A DNA stretch of 64,000 nucleotides from Dinghuibacter silviterrae (GCF_004366355.1 NZ_SODV01000001.1:2232001-2296000), one strand, 5' to 3'. Counted from the first letter of the stretch, positions 1-8,965 are shown. Numbers and translations: made by a program. Notes: a model not told the origin generated them from the sequence alone.

Positions 1-273
1 CGGTCGTTTTCTGAATACGATCTGCGGCCCCATACGTATCAGCTGTTTCAGGTGAAAACCCATTTATCCGGGTCCGGCGGGCTGCGGCTTGATATTCACA
101 ATGAAAACCGGTCGCCCGGGAAACCCAGCACCCATGACAACAGACAACTTACGCTACGATTCGACCCCGGGCTGGATGTATTTTACAGCGGGCATGAGAA
201 AACCGGCGTGCCGGTCATTACCATTGGAGCTGCCAGGTATTATTATCGAAACGGAGAATGGGATGAAGAATAG
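1..273 (+). CDS. C-terminal end of an unrecognised protein (5' end outside window)
   Basis: The frame is open from the first base and closes with TAG at 271-273, so this is the last 90 residues of a gene that starts before the window. A GTG at 52 could be read as a start, but codons before it are open and look coding. The fragment has no membrane segment and no motif I recognise; it is polar, with a tyrosine-rich stretch (RYYYRNGEW) near an acidic end. It finishes only a few bases before the promoter of the ArsR-type gene. Function unknown. Confidence 0.5.
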   Translation, partial: RSFSEYDLRPHTYQLFQVKTHLSGSGGLRLDIHNENRSPGKPSTHDNRQLTLRFDPGLDVFYSGHEKTGVPVITIGAARYYYRNGEWDEE

Positions 274-275
274 AT

Positions 276-308
276 TTATTGAAATGTTTCGATATTTTCC
301 TATCTTTG
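276..308 (+). promoter_or_regulatory. Promoter and putative ArsR operator
   Basis: TATCTTTG at 301-308 matches the Bacteroidota -7 consensus TAnnTTTG exactly. Just upstream, 276-295 (TTATTGAAATGTTTCGATAT) holds the inverted repeat GAAA-TG-TTTC and matches 14 of 20 positions of a sequence before the MFS gene (621-640). The placement fits autorepression by the ArsR-type protein. The box also implies translation starts at GTG 327, not at the upstream TTG 279, which lies before the box. Seen in sequence; the operator role is inferred. Confidence 0.55.
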
Positions 309-326
309 TCCCGTAAACGATACGCT

Positions 327-605
327 GTGATTGACGCGAAGCAAATAGAAAAGATCTCGAAGGCGCTGGGCGACGCGAACCGGATTGCGATCCTGCAACA
401 ATTCCGGAAGAAAAAGGACTGCGTGTACTGTGCGGATTTGAACGACCTCCTGGACCTGACCCAGCCGTCGGTGTCGCACCACCTGAAGCTGCTGGTGGAT
501 GCGGGTTTGTTGATACCGGAGAAGGAGGGCCGGAACCTGAAATACCTCTTAAACCAGGAAGTGCTCGACGAATACATCAGAGGGCTAAAAGAATTGGGAA
601 GCTGA
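327..605 (+). CDS. ArsR-family winged-helix transcriptional regulator
   Basis: A 92-residue protein of normal ArsR/SmtB size. Residues about 37-60 form the winged-helix recognition region (LTQPSVSHHLKLL is the family hallmark), preceded by LGDANRIAIL. It has C32-x2-C35, near the place where ArsR carries its metal-binding ELCVCDL motif, so metal or thiol sensing is possible but unproven. GTG 327 is chosen because an exact -7 box ends 18 bases upstream; the longer frame from TTG 279 would start ahead of that box. The MFS transporter follows after 43 bases and carries a similar operator, so this regulator probably represses both. Such proteins act as cytoplasmic dimers released from DNA by an inducer; the inducer here is unknown. 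Confidence 0.85.
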   Translation: MIDAKQIEKISKALGDANRIAILQQFRKKKDCVYCADLNDLLDLTQPSVSHHLKLLVDAGLLIPEKEGRNLKYLLNQEVLDEYIRGLKELGS

Positions 606-620
606 TTTTTTTTCCTAAAA

Positions 621-640
621 ATATAGAAACATTTGAATAT
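621..640 (+). promoter_or_regulatory. Second copy of the putative ArsR operator
   Basis: ATATAGAAACATTTGAATAT reads as a dyad ATATnnAAAnnTTTnnATAT and ends 8 bases before the MFS start codon. It shares 14 of 20 bases with 276-295. A repressor bound here would block the transporter gene. Confidence 0.45.
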
Positions 641-648
641 TTAAATCT

Positions 649-1809
649 ATGAAAAGATCAATCTACGTAATGGCCGTGGGTGCCTTTGGCATCATCACTA
701 CTGAATTTGGCGTCATCGGGATATTGCCCGAACTGGCGACGCGGTTCCGGATCCCCCTGGATACGGCGGGTTGGCTGATCAGCGGGTTTGCGCTGACGGT
801 GGCCCTTTTCGGGCCATTGGCAACGAAGCTGACGGCCAGGGTCAATCGCAAGGTCATCCTGTGCTCGGTGCTGGCGGTGTTTGTCGTGTCGAACGGGTTG
901 TCGGCTTTGGCGCCGAATTTCACGGTGCTGATGATCGCGCGGATCCTGCCGGCCTTTTTACACCCGGTGTTTTGGGCGGTGTCGATGTCGGTGGCGGCCA
1001 AACAAGTGGGTCCCAAAGACGCGCCAAAAGCCCTCGCGATCATCATGGGGGGCTTGAGCGTGGCCACCGTGCTCGGGGTACCGGTCACGACTTATGCGGC
1101 GACCTTGCTGGGGTGGCAGGCCTCTTTCTTAGTGGCGGGGATCATCAACCTGGCGGCGTTCGGCGCACTGGCGGCGCTGATGCCTTCTCTACCGGTCAGG
1201 GCGGAAGCTCAAACACAGACGGGGCGGAACGTATTGGCGTCTCCCCAGCTTTGGATAAAACTGCTGACGGGTGTGATCACGGTGGCGGGTATGTTCGCGA
1301 CCTACGGTTACCTGGCGGGGTACCTGGACAAAGTGACGCACATGAGCGGGGTGCAAGTGAGCGTGATGCTGCTGGTCTTCGGGGCCACGGGCATCGTGGG
1401 GAACTGGCTGACGGGGATCGCGCTGTCGAAAAACGTGCAGGCGACGTCGCGGTGGATCATGGCGTTGCTGGTGGTGACCCACGTGCTGGCGTACAGCGTC
1501 GGCGGGCTGTTTATCCCCATGGTCATCCTGTTGTCGGTCTGGGGCTTTATCCATACGGGGGGCCTTTTGATGGTGAACCTTTATGTCACCCACGACGTAC
1601 CCCACGATGGATTGGAAGCGGTGAACAGCTTTCTGCCTTCGGCGTATAACGCCGGGATTACGCTGGGAACGCTGCTGGGCGGCTTTGTGATCGCCCATTA
1701 CGGGGTACACCAGGTGATCTGGGCGAGTGTCCCGTTGTTGGCGCTGGCCTGGGGAATAAGCTTTAGTCCTTTTTCAGCTCCCAAACGAGCGCGCTCGCTC
1801 CAAGTATAG
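649..1809 (+). CDS. MFS transporter (DHA1 type, AraJ/YdhP-like)
   Basis: A 386-residue protein that is hydrophobic throughout, with about 12 predicted membrane segments. The first helix region carries TTEFGVIGILPEL, typical of the AraJ/YdhP drug or sugar efflux branch of the DHA1 families, and a basic loop (TARVNRK) follows helix 2 where the MFS motif A lies. It would sit in the inner membrane as a proton-coupled exporter; the substrate cannot be told. Its neighbour upstream is an ArsR-type regulator with a matching operator, so inducible efflux is the likely role. The last 47 bases overlap the 3' end of the convergent ROK gene. Confidence 0.85.
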   Translation: MKRSIYVMAVGAFGIITTEFGVIGILPELATRFRIPLDTAGWLISGFALTVALFGPLATKLTARVNRKVILCSVLAVFVVSNGLSALAPNFTVLMIARILPAFLHPVFWAVSMSVAAKQVGPKDAPKALAIIMGGLSVATVLGVPVTTYAATLLGWQASFLVAGIINLAAFGALAALMPSLPVRAEAQTQTGRNVLASPQLWIKLLTGVITVAGMFATYGYLAGYLDKVTHMSGVQVSVMLLVFGATGIVGNWLTGIALSKNVQATSRWIMALLVVTHVLAYSVGGLFIPMVILLSVWGFIHTGGLLMVNLYVTHDVPHDGLEAVNSFLPSAYNAGITLGTLLGGFVIAHYGVHQVIWASVPLLALAWGISFSPFSAPKRARSLQV

Positions 1810-2779
1810 CCGCGTCGGCTTCCTTCAATTCGCTAAAGACCAGTTTGACTTTATTTTGGAAAATGGGGAGGAGGTTTTTCTCCATGCTCGCCTTGGTGGG
1901 TTTGAGCAGGAGGTCGCCTGCCTTGGTCAGCCCGCCGAAAAGAACGATGGCCTCCGGGGAAGAGAACATCACGAAGTTGGCCAGCGCCATCCCGAGGATC
2001 TCGCCGGTATACCGGAAGATGTCACCGGAAATGGCGTCCCCTTTCATCGCGCAATCATACACGATGCGGCTGTCGATGTCTTCCCGCGGATAGGCGCGGA
2101 GCAGGGATTCCTTGGAGGGGTCTTTGTCCAGGAACTCGTGGGCGGTACGGGTCACCCCGGTGGCTGAGGCATACGCCTCAAGGGAACCGTGGGCGCCGGT
2201 GCCGGGATGGAACCGGCCGCCGGGGATGGTGATCGTATGACCCAGTTCACCCGCAAAGCCGTCGTGTCCGTAGATGAGCTGGCCGTTGGCAACGATGCCG
2301 CTGCCCACCCCGGTGCCGAGGGTGATCATGATAAAGTCCTTCATCCCTACGGCGACGCCGTACATCATTTCCCCTACCGCGGCGGCATTCGCGTCGTTGG
2401 TAAGGGCTGTTGGGAGTCCGAATTTTTTCTCCATGAGATTCGCCAGGGGAATGATTCCCTGGAACCTCAGGTTGGGCGCATATTCTATGGTGCCGTTGTA
2501 ATAGTTGCCATTGGGGGCGCCCACGCCGATACCCCGCACATTTTGTATACCACCTACGTGTTCGATCGCGGGCAACAGGGCTTCATGCAATTCCTCGATA
2601 TAGGGCTCTATGGTATCGTGCTTGCGGGTCGAGATGGCACCCCTGTAACGGATGTCCCCCCGGTGATCCACCATTCCGAAAACGGTATTGGTTCCGCCGA
2701 TATCGATACCGATCGCATAGTCCTTTCTAGTTTTGGCTTGCATAGCAGTTTTGGAGCTTTTATTGGCTGTCGTTTGCAT
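1763..2779 (-). CDS. ROK-family sugar kinase, lacking the usual zinc cysteines
   Basis: A 338-residue protein with the ASKHA phosphate motif IGIDIGGTN (23-31), catalytic Asp129 in TNDANAAAVGE, LGTGVGSGI (154-162) and GELGH (177-181). ROK proteins phosphorylate glucose, fructose or similar sugars with ATP, or act as repressors; with no DNA-binding domain this is a kinase, plausibly a glucokinase feeding the adjacent glycogen genes. The zinc motif CxCGxxGC expected after GELGH is replaced by a cysteine-free stretch (residues 188-201, HPGTGAHGS). The start may be Met1 or Met13, as the first 18 residues are polar and not conserved. Divergent from glgA across 115 bases; its 3' end overlaps the MFS gene. 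Confidence 0.85.
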   Translation of the reverse strand: MQTTANKSSKTAMQAKTRKDYAIGIDIGGTNTVFGMVDHRGDIRYRGAISTRKHDTIEPYIEELHEALLPAIEHVGGIQNVRGIGVGAPNGNYYNGTIEYAPNLRFQGIIPLANLMEKKFGLPTALTNDANAAAVGEMMYGVAVGMKDFIMITLGTGVGSGIVANGQLIYGHDGFAGELGHTITIPGGRFHPGTGAHGSLEAYASATGVTRTAHEFLDKDPSKESLLRAYPREDIDSRIVYDCAMKGDAISGDIFRYTGEILGMALANFVMFSSPEAIVLFGGLTKAGDLLLKPTKASMEKNLLPIFQNKVKLVFSELKEADAAILGASALVWELKKD

Positions 2780-2894
2780 GATTCAAGGACGGAAATTAAA
2801 CCCTTTTTATTTACGAAGAGCTAAATCGTTTAAATTTAGTTGAGACCGATAAAAAAAAGTAAGGTATTGAAATTGTAGTTAAATTGTTATCCAC
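2780..2894. promoter_or_regulatory. Intergenic region between ROK kinase and glgA, with dyad
   Basis: An AT-rich 115-base divergent spacer. It holds the inverted repeat CTAAAT-N7-ATTTAG (2821-2839), which could be an operator for either gene. No exact TAnnTTTG box was found. Promoters for both genes must lie here if neither is read through. Confidence 0.3.
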
Positions 2895-4307
2895 ATGGAA
2901 ATTATACACGTTAGCGCGGAATGTTACCCGGTGGCCAAGGTGGGGGGCCTCGGGGATGTGGTGGGCGCCCTGCCCAAGTATCAGCAGCAGTTGGGACATA
3001 CCGCCAAGGTGGTGCTGCCCATGTACCGAACGGCTTTTCTTTACCGCCACGACTGGGAGGTGGTCCACAAAGGGAGAACCCACCTGGGGAATTGGTGGTT
3101 CGACTATACGGTGATCAAGGAGCGGACCAACGAACTGGGTTTCGATCTTTACCTCATAGACATATATGGCCTGCTGGACCGGGAGGGGGTGTATGGATAC
3201 AGTGACGACGCGGAGCGCTTTACGGCTTTCCAGGTGGCCTTCGTGGATTGGGTCTCCCAGTGGAGGCACCGTCCGGACGTGGTGCACGTACACGACCACC
3301 ACACGGGGCTGATCCCCTTTTTCATGCAATACACCTACGACTACGGCCACCTCAAGGGGATCCCCACGGTCCTCACCATACACAACGCCCAGTACCAGGG
3401 ATGGATGGGCTGGGACAAAGGCCACCTCCTGCCCAGGTATGATGCCTGGAAGGCCGGGTTGCTGGAATGGAAGGGGACGATCAACCCACTGGCCTGCGCC
3501 GTCCGTAGCGCCTGGAAGGTCACGACCGTCAGCCCCAGTTATATGGCCGAGCTCAAATACAATTCCAACGGCCTGGAAGCCCTGTTCGAATACGAGAAAG
3601 GGAAGTGCTCCGGTATCCTGAACGGCATCGATGCCCAGGTCTGGGACCCGGCCACAGACACCTACCTGGCCACCCACTATGACCATACCACTGTCCGGGA
3701 AGGAAAGGCCGCCCACAAAAAAGCATTGTGCAAACGATTTCAGCTGGACCCTTCCAAACCGCTTTTCATTTTTATCGGGCGCCTGGTCGGGGAAAAGGCA
3801 GCGGACCTGCTCCCCGCCGTGGTGGGAGATTGTTTCCACTATATCGGGCGGAGCATGAATTTCCTTATATTGGGCAGCGGAGACCCAAATGTAGAACGTC
3901 ACCTCGCGCATGTCGAGGACATGGTGGGGAAAGACTTCCGCTTTTATAAGGGATACAATGAACAGCTCAGCCACGAGATGTATGCCGGGGCCGACTTTTT
4001 ATTGATGCCCTCCCGGGTCGAGCCCTGCGGTCTGAACCAGATGTACGCCCTCCGGTACGGGACAATACCCATCGTCCGCAACACGGGAGGGCTTAGGGAC
4101 ACCGTGGTGGATTTTGAAGACTGGCAGGGATTTGGTGTCCGTTTTAATGACGCCAGCGTTGGAGACATCACACATGCCATTTATAGGGCTCTGAAGTTAT
4201 ACGGCGATCCGGAACAATTCGGGACCATCCAGGAACGGATCATGCAGATCGATCATTCCTGGGAAAGCAGTGCCCATCAATACCTGACAATCTATCCCGC
4301 CCTGTAA
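2895..4307 (+). CDS. glgA: Glycogen synthase (GT5)
   Basis: A 470-residue GT-B glycosyltransferase that transfers glucose from ADP-glucose to the growing alpha-1,4-glucan. Lys15 in AKVGGLGD is the nucleotide-sugar binding motif of bacterial and plant starch/glycogen synthases, and PSRVEPCGLNQMYALRYG near residues 370-390 is the C-terminal catalytic signature. Length is normal for GlgA. glgC follows after 38 bases without a clear promoter, so the two are probably co-transcribed; this fits the pathway, since GlgC makes the ADP-glucose used here. Cytoplasmic. Confidence 0.95.
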   Translation: MEIIHVSAECYPVAKVGGLGDVVGALPKYQQQLGHTAKVVLPMYRTAFLYRHDWEVVHKGRTHLGNWWFDYTVIKERTNELGFDLYLIDIYGLLDREGVYGYSDDAERFTAFQVAFVDWVSQWRHRPDVVHVHDHHTGLIPFFMQYTYDYGHLKGIPTVLTIHNAQYQGWMGWDKGHLLPRYDAWKAGLLEWKGTINPLACAVRSAWKVTTVSPSYMAELKYNSNGLEALFEYEKGKCSGILNGIDAQVWDPATDTYLATHYDHTTVREGKAAHKKALCKRFQLDPSKPLFIFIGRLVGEKAADLLPAVVGDCFHYIGRSMNFLILGSGDPNVERHLAHVEDMVGKDFRFYKGYNEQLSHEMYAGADFLLMPSRVEPCGLNQMYALRYGTIPIVRNTGGLRDTVVDFEDWQGFGVRFNDASVGDITHAIYRALKLYGDPEQFGTIQERIMQIDHSWESSAHQYLTIYPAL

Positions 4308-4345
4308 GACACATTAACGCTTTCAAACATTTTTAAGAAGAACTT

Positions 4346-5629
4346 ATGTTTAACATTTCTAAGTCGGTTGTTGCCGTCATCCTGGGGGGAGGCGCGGGCA
4401 CGCGTCTGTATCCGCTTACTTCGAATCGTTCCAAACCGGCGGTGCCCATTGCCGGTAAATACCGGCTCGTCGATATTCCGATCTCGAACTGTATCAACTC
4501 GGACATCAACCGCATGTTCGTCCTGACGCAGTTCAACTCCGCCTCGCTCAACAAGCACATCAAGAACACCTACCACTTCAGCGTTTTCAGCAGCGCCTTC
4601 GTGGACATCCTGGCCGCCGAACAAACGCCGGATAACCGCTCCTGGTTCCAGGGTACGGCCGACGCGGTCCGCCAATCCCTGAGACACCTCCAGCAGCACG
4701 ACTTCGAGTACGTCCTGATCCTGTCCGGGGACCAGTTGTACCAGATGGATTTCGAAGAGATGCTTACCAAGCATGTCGACGACGGGGCGGACATTTCGAT
4801 CGCGACCATCCCCGTGGCCGAAAGAGAGGCCCCCGAGTTCGGGATCATGAAGACAGACGGGGACCACCTGATCACCTCCTTTATCGAAAAGCCCAAAAAG
4901 GAACTGCTCCCCGAATGGGTCAGCGACACCGGTCCCGAAATGGCCGCCCAGGGCAGGCACTACCTGGCTTCCATGGGCATCTATATTTTCAACCGGAAGC
5001 TGCTTTTCGACTTGCTGTTGGAAGAAAGCCCCGACGTGACCGACTTCGGGAAGGAAGTGATTCCCGGTTCCATAGAGAAGTACAAGGTGGTGAGCTATCA
5101 ATACGACGGCTACTGGACCGACATCGGACACATCTATTCTTTTTTCGAGGCCAACATCGCCCTGACCGAGGACATCCCCACCTTCAACCTCTACGACAAC
5201 GTCAAGACGATCTTTAGCCGGGCACGGATGCTCCCCCCGGCGAAGATCAGCGGGACCACCCTTGAAAAAACCCTTATCTCCGACGGCTGCATCATCACGG
5301 CTTCCCGGATCGAAAGCAGCATCGTCGGCATCCGTACAAGGATCGGCCACGGCACCACCATCGTGAGCAGCTATATTATGGGGGGCGACTTCTATGAGAC
5401 CATAGAAGAAATGAATCGCGCCGAGGAAAAAGGTCTCCCCAAGATCGGCATCGGTGACCGTTGTTATATCAAAAACACCATCATCGACAAGAACTGCCGG
5501 ATCGGCAACGACGTCCGCATCAACGGCGGGTCCCACCTCAAGGATGTGGACCACGCCCTGTATACCATTAAGGACGGAATTGTCGTGGTGAAGAAGGGGG
5601 CGATTTTGCCGGATGGGTTTGTGATTTAA
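4346..5629 (+). CDS. glgC: Glucose-1-phosphate adenylyltransferase
   Basis: A 427-residue ADP-glucose pyrophosphorylase: ATP plus glucose-1-phosphate gives ADP-glucose and pyrophosphate, the committed step of glycogen synthesis. The N-terminal nucleotidyltransferase domain has GGGAGTRLYPLT (14-25), the QGTADAV motif near residue 97 and SGDQLY near 129. The C-terminal third has the isoleucine-rich repeats of a left-handed beta-helix, including ISDGCII and IIDKNCRIG. Directly follows glgA and is closed by a strong hairpin with a T-run at 5679-5706. Confidence 0.95.
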   Translation: MFNISKSVVAVILGGGAGTRLYPLTSNRSKPAVPIAGKYRLVDIPISNCINSDINRMFVLTQFNSASLNKHIKNTYHFSVFSSAFVDILAAEQTPDNRSWFQGTADAVRQSLRHLQQHDFEYVLILSGDQLYQMDFEEMLTKHVDDGADISIATIPVAEREAPEFGIMKTDGDHLITSFIEKPKKELLPEWVSDTGPEMAAQGRHYLASMGIYIFNRKLLFDLLLEESPDVTDFGKEVIPGSIEKYKVVSYQYDGYWTDIGHIYSFFEANIALTEDIPTFNLYDNVKTIFSRARMLPPAKISGTTLEKTLISDGCIITASRIESSIVGIRTRIGHGTTIVSSYIMGGDFYETIEEMNRAEEKGLPKIGIGDRCYIKNTIIDKNCRIGNDVRINGGSHLKDVDHALYTIKDGIVVVKKGAILPDGFVI

Positions 5630-5678
5630 GCGGCCGGCACCTTTCGTGTACTTTTTACGCAACTTTACCTTATTTTAG

Positions 5679-5706
5679 GACCCTGAGCGATCAGGGTCTT
5701 TTTTTT
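5679..5706 (+). terminator. Rho-independent terminator or attenuator after glgC
   Basis: GACCCTGA (5679-5686), loop GCGA, TCAGGGTC (5691-5698) form a perfect 8-bp stem followed by eight T (5699-5706). It ends only 17 bases before the ATG of the sugar transporter, too close for a separate promoter to fit after it. Either it ends the glg transcript and the next genes depend on read-through, or a promoter lies upstream and the hairpin is in the leader of the transporter gene. Confidence 0.85.
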
Positions 5707-5723
5707 ACACAACAATTGCTTGC

Positions 5724-7049
5724 ATGGCCGTCATTTCCCTTCACCGCCCTAAACTTACCTTCTGGCAGATCTGGAACATGAGCTTTGGCTTTTTGGGCAT
5801 CCAGTTCGGGTTCGCACTCCAAAACGCCAACGTCAGCCGGATCTTCCAGACCCTGGGAGCGCAGATCGACGACATCTCCATCCTCTGGCTGGCGGCACCT
5901 TGTACGGGTTTGCTGGTCCAGCCCATCATCGGTTACCTGAGTGACCGGACCTGGCACCCATGGTGGGGCAGGCGGCGGCCGTTCTTTTTTGCAGGCGCGA
6001 TCCTGGCGTCCCTGGCCCTCATCCTCATGCCACAGTCATCGACCCTGCTCATGGCCGCGCTCATTCTTTGGGTCCTGGATGCGTCGATCAATATCTCCAT
6101 GGAACCCTTCCGAGCCTTTGTGGGGGACAAGCTCCCCGGCAGTCAGCGCACAGCGGGTTTTGCCATGCAGACGTTTTTTATCGGCCTGGGGGCGGTCGTC
6201 GCGTCACTGTTGCCGTATATTTTTACCAATGTTTTTAAGATCCCCAATACAGCGCCCGAAAGGGTGATCCCCTTATCGGTCCGGTATTCGTTTTATGTCG
6301 GGGGCCTCGTGTATATCGTGGCGGTGATGTGGACCGTCTTTTCGACAAAGGAGTTCCCCCCGGAGAACATCGACACCTGGGAAGAAGAAAAGCTCCGCAC
6401 CAAAGGGCTGTGGAAAGGAATTGCCGAGATCGCCAGGGGGTTTGGGACCATGCCTATCACCATGCGCCAACTGGCACTCGTCCAGTTTTTTACCTGGATC
6501 GCTTTTTTCTCTATGTGGATCTATACCTCGCCGGCGGTGGCCCAAAACGCCTACGGTACAACGGATCCTACCACGCACGCCTTTCAGACGGCGGGTGACT
6601 GGGTGGGTGTCATGTTCATGGTCTATAACGGCGTCAGTGCGCTCATGGCATTTGTCCTGCCCGTGGTGGCGGGGCGCCTGGGCCGGCGGTTCACCCACAT
6701 GATCTGTTTACTGATCGGCGGAGCCTCCCTCGTGTCCGTGTTGCTGATCCATACCCCTTGGGTGCTCCTTGTTCCCATGGTGGGCATCGGCCTTGCCTGG
6801 GCCAGCACCCTGACCATGCCCTACGCAATCCTGGCAGGGGCGCTCCCGTCACACAAGATGGGTTTTTACATGGGCGTGTTCAATTTCTTTGTCGTTATCC
6901 CCCAGATTCTTGCGGCCTGGCTGTTGGGTCATATCGTCAAGTGGATCTTTCACAACCAAAGCATCTATGCCCTGGTGGTGGGTGGATTTTCGATGATGAT
7001 CGGCGGGGTGCTGAACCTTATTGTACAAGATAAAGACGAGTTAAAATGA
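5724..7049 (+). CDS. MFS sugar transporter (SLC45/GPH-like, probably maltose or sucrose)
   Basis: A 441-residue inner-membrane protein with about 12 hydrophobic segments. The N-terminus (FWQIWNMSFGFLGIQFGFALQ) and the loop SDRTWHPWWGRRRPFF after the second helix are typical of the SLC45 sugar:proton symporter group, which in Bacteroidota often accompanies alpha-glucan genes. Its stop overlaps the start of the secreted GH13 enzyme by ATGA, so the two are translationally coupled; the pair would cleave and import maltodextrin-type sugars. Substrate is inferred from this pairing. Confidence 0.85.
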   Translation: MAVISLHRPKLTFWQIWNMSFGFLGIQFGFALQNANVSRIFQTLGAQIDDISILWLAAPCTGLLVQPIIGYLSDRTWHPWWGRRRPFFFAGAILASLALILMPQSSTLLMAALILWVLDASINISMEPFRAFVGDKLPGSQRTAGFAMQTFFIGLGAVVASLLPYIFTNVFKIPNTAPERVIPLSVRYSFYVGGLVYIVAVMWTVFSTKEFPPENIDTWEEEKLRTKGLWKGIAEIARGFGTMPITMRQLALVQFFTWIAFFSMWIYTSPAVAQNAYGTTDPTTHAFQTAGDWVGVMFMVYNGVSALMAFVLPVVAGRLGRRFTHMICLLIGGASLVSVLLIHTPWVLLVPMVGIGLAWASTLTMPYAILAGALPSHKMGFYMGVFNFFVVIPQILAAWLLGHIVKWIFHNQSIYALVVGGFSMMIGGVLNLIVQDKDELK

Positions 7050-8908
7050 TGCGTACGTTGTTGCTGTTGCTGCTGGCCGTCTCTGCGGAGGCGCAGACCC
7101 AGGTGATCACCCTTCACGCAGGCCCCGCCTCGCAGGAGGTAAAGGTCGAACCATCGAACTGGTGGGTCGGGATGAAAGAACCATCGGTACAGTTGATGTG
7201 CTATGCCCCCGGCATCGGAGGAACCACACCCCGGCTGGAAGCTTATCCGGGGGTGGCCTTGAAAACCGTACACAGGGTGGAGAACCGGAACTACCTCTTC
7301 GTCGACCTGTCGATCGGCACCGGCGCCCGGCCGGGTGTGCTTCATTTCACTTTTGCAGGTGCGCCGTCTTACAACATGGACTTTGTCCTCCGGGCGCGCG
7401 ACGCCCGTGACGGTGTGTCGCGCATCCAGGGGGTCACCGATAAAGACCTGGTATACCTGCTGATGCCCGACCGTTTTGCAAACGGAGACCCCTCTAATGA
7501 CGTGGTTCGCGGCATGCGGGACACCATAGTGGAGAAAGACGCACCCAGCGAACGGCATGGGGGCGACCTCAAGGGCGTTCAGGATCACCTCGACTATCTC
7601 AAAGACCTCGGCATCACCACCGTCTGGATGACGCCCGTCAACGAAAACGATATGCCCCACGGCGCCTATCACGGCTATGCCTTTACCGACCAATACCAGG
7701 TCGACCGCCGCTTTGGGGGTAACGAAGCGTATGCCGCTTTGTCCGAGGCGCTGCACCGCAAAGGGATGAAGCTCATCCAGGACGGGGTGTACAACCACGT
7801 CGGCTCCGACCACTGGACCGTCCTGGATATGCCGATGAAAGACTGGCTCAACCAATGGCCCGAGTATACCAACACCAGCTATAAGGTGGAGCCCCTGTTG
7901 GATCCCTATGCCTCCGACATCGACCGGCGTACCTCCGTTGACGGCTGGTTCGTCAAGTCCATGCCCGACCTCAACCAAAGGAATCCTTACGTCCGGAACT
8001 ACCTCACCCAATACGCCATCTGGGCCACCGAAACCTTTGGCGTCGACGGCTGGCGCGTGGACACCTGGTTTTACAGCGACAAAGACTTCCTCAACCATGT
8101 CAACGCCGCGCTCGTCCGCGAATTTCCCCGTCTTACCATGTTTGGAGAGGTGTGGGTAGGCAGTGTGGCGGAAGCCGCCTATTGGTGTCAAAACAACCTC
8201 GACGTCCCGTACAAATCCAACCTCCAGGGCGTCGTCGACTTCAACGTCTGTTTTTCCATGCAGGACGCCTTGCGCAAAGACGGCAACCCAGACCGGTTGT
8301 ATACCACCCTTGCCCAGGACTTCCTTTACAAAAACCCCTTCCGGAACTGTATCATGCTTGACAACCACGACATGGACCGGTTTTACGGGATCGTCGGACA
8401 GGATCTCGACAAATACAAGATGGGGATCGCCTGGGTGCTCACCCTTCGGGGTATCCCCGAACTGTACTACGGTACCGAGATCCTGATGCGGAGGCTCAAA
8501 AGCGAGGGTGGGGACGGGGTTGTGCGGGAAAACTTCCCCGGGGGATGGCCCGGGGATTCGGTCAACAAGTTTGCGCCCGCCGGACGAACAACCGAGGAAC
8601 AGGAGGCATTTTCCTATTTACGCACGCTCGCGCACTACCGGTTGGGGTCTTCTGCCCTGACTTCTGGTCGGTTGATGCAGTATGTACCTACCGACGGGAT
8701 GTATGTCTATTTCCGGTACGACTCCTCCCAAACCGTGATGGTCGCGGCCAATACCAGCGATCATGAGCAGACGCTCGATATGTCGCGGTTTTCGGAGAGG
8801 GTGGGGGGCTTCCGTGATGGGAGGGATGTGGTCACCGGAGCGACGGAGCCGTTATCGGGGATGCGGTTGGGGAGCCATAAGGTGGTGGTGCTGGAGTTGA
8901 GCAAGTGA
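7046..8908 (+). CDS. Secreted GH13 alpha-glucan hydrolase (neopullulanase/SusA-like)
   Basis: A 620-residue protein with a hydrophobic signal peptide ending near SAEAQ (residue 17). An N-terminal beta-sandwich (about 20-120), typical of cyclomaltodextrinase/neopullulanase enzymes, precedes the catalytic barrel. The GH13 catalytic set is complete: nucleophile Asp339 in GWRVDTW, acid/base Glu368 in FGEVW, and Asp442 in DNHDMDR. A small C-terminal beta domain closes the protein. It would hydrolyse starch, pullulan or cyclodextrin outside the inner membrane and deliver products to the coupled transporter upstream. Confidence 0.9.
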   Translation: MMRTLLLLLLAVSAEAQTQVITLHAGPASQEVKVEPSNWWVGMKEPSVQLMCYAPGIGGTTPRLEAYPGVALKTVHRVENRNYLFVDLSIGTGARPGVLHFTFAGAPSYNMDFVLRARDARDGVSRIQGVTDKDLVYLLMPDRFANGDPSNDVVRGMRDTIVEKDAPSERHGGDLKGVQDHLDYLKDLGITTVWMTPVNENDMPHGAYHGYAFTDQYQVDRRFGGNEAYAALSEALHRKGMKLIQDGVYNHVGSDHWTVLDMPMKDWLNQWPEYTNTSYKVEPLLDPYASDIDRRTSVDGWFVKSMPDLNQRNPYVRNYLTQYAIWATETFGVDGWRVDTWFYSDKDFLNHVNAALVREFPRLTMFGEVWVGSVAEAAYWCQNNLDVPYKSNLQGVVDFNVCFSMQDALRKDGNPDRLYTTLAQDFLYKNPFRNCIMLDNHDMDRFYGIVGQDLDKYKMGIAWVLTLRGIPELYYGTEILMRRLKSEGGDGVVRENFPGGWPGDSVNKFAPAGRTTEEQEAFSYLRTLAHYRLGSSALTSGRLMQYVPTDGMYVYFRYDSSQTVMVAANTSDHEQTLDMSRFSERVGGFRDGRDVVTGATEPLSGMRLGSHKVVVLELSK

Positions 8909-8965
8909 TTTTGTTACTACGTGCTACTATATTCTGGAATCCTTTCCAGTTCATGGTTTGGGCGT

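Noticed and set aside
2811-3974. 387-residue minus-strand ORF antisense to glgA
   Set aside because: glgA is certain on the plus strand; the antisense frame is His/Pro/Gly-rich, as expected from third-position GC bias.
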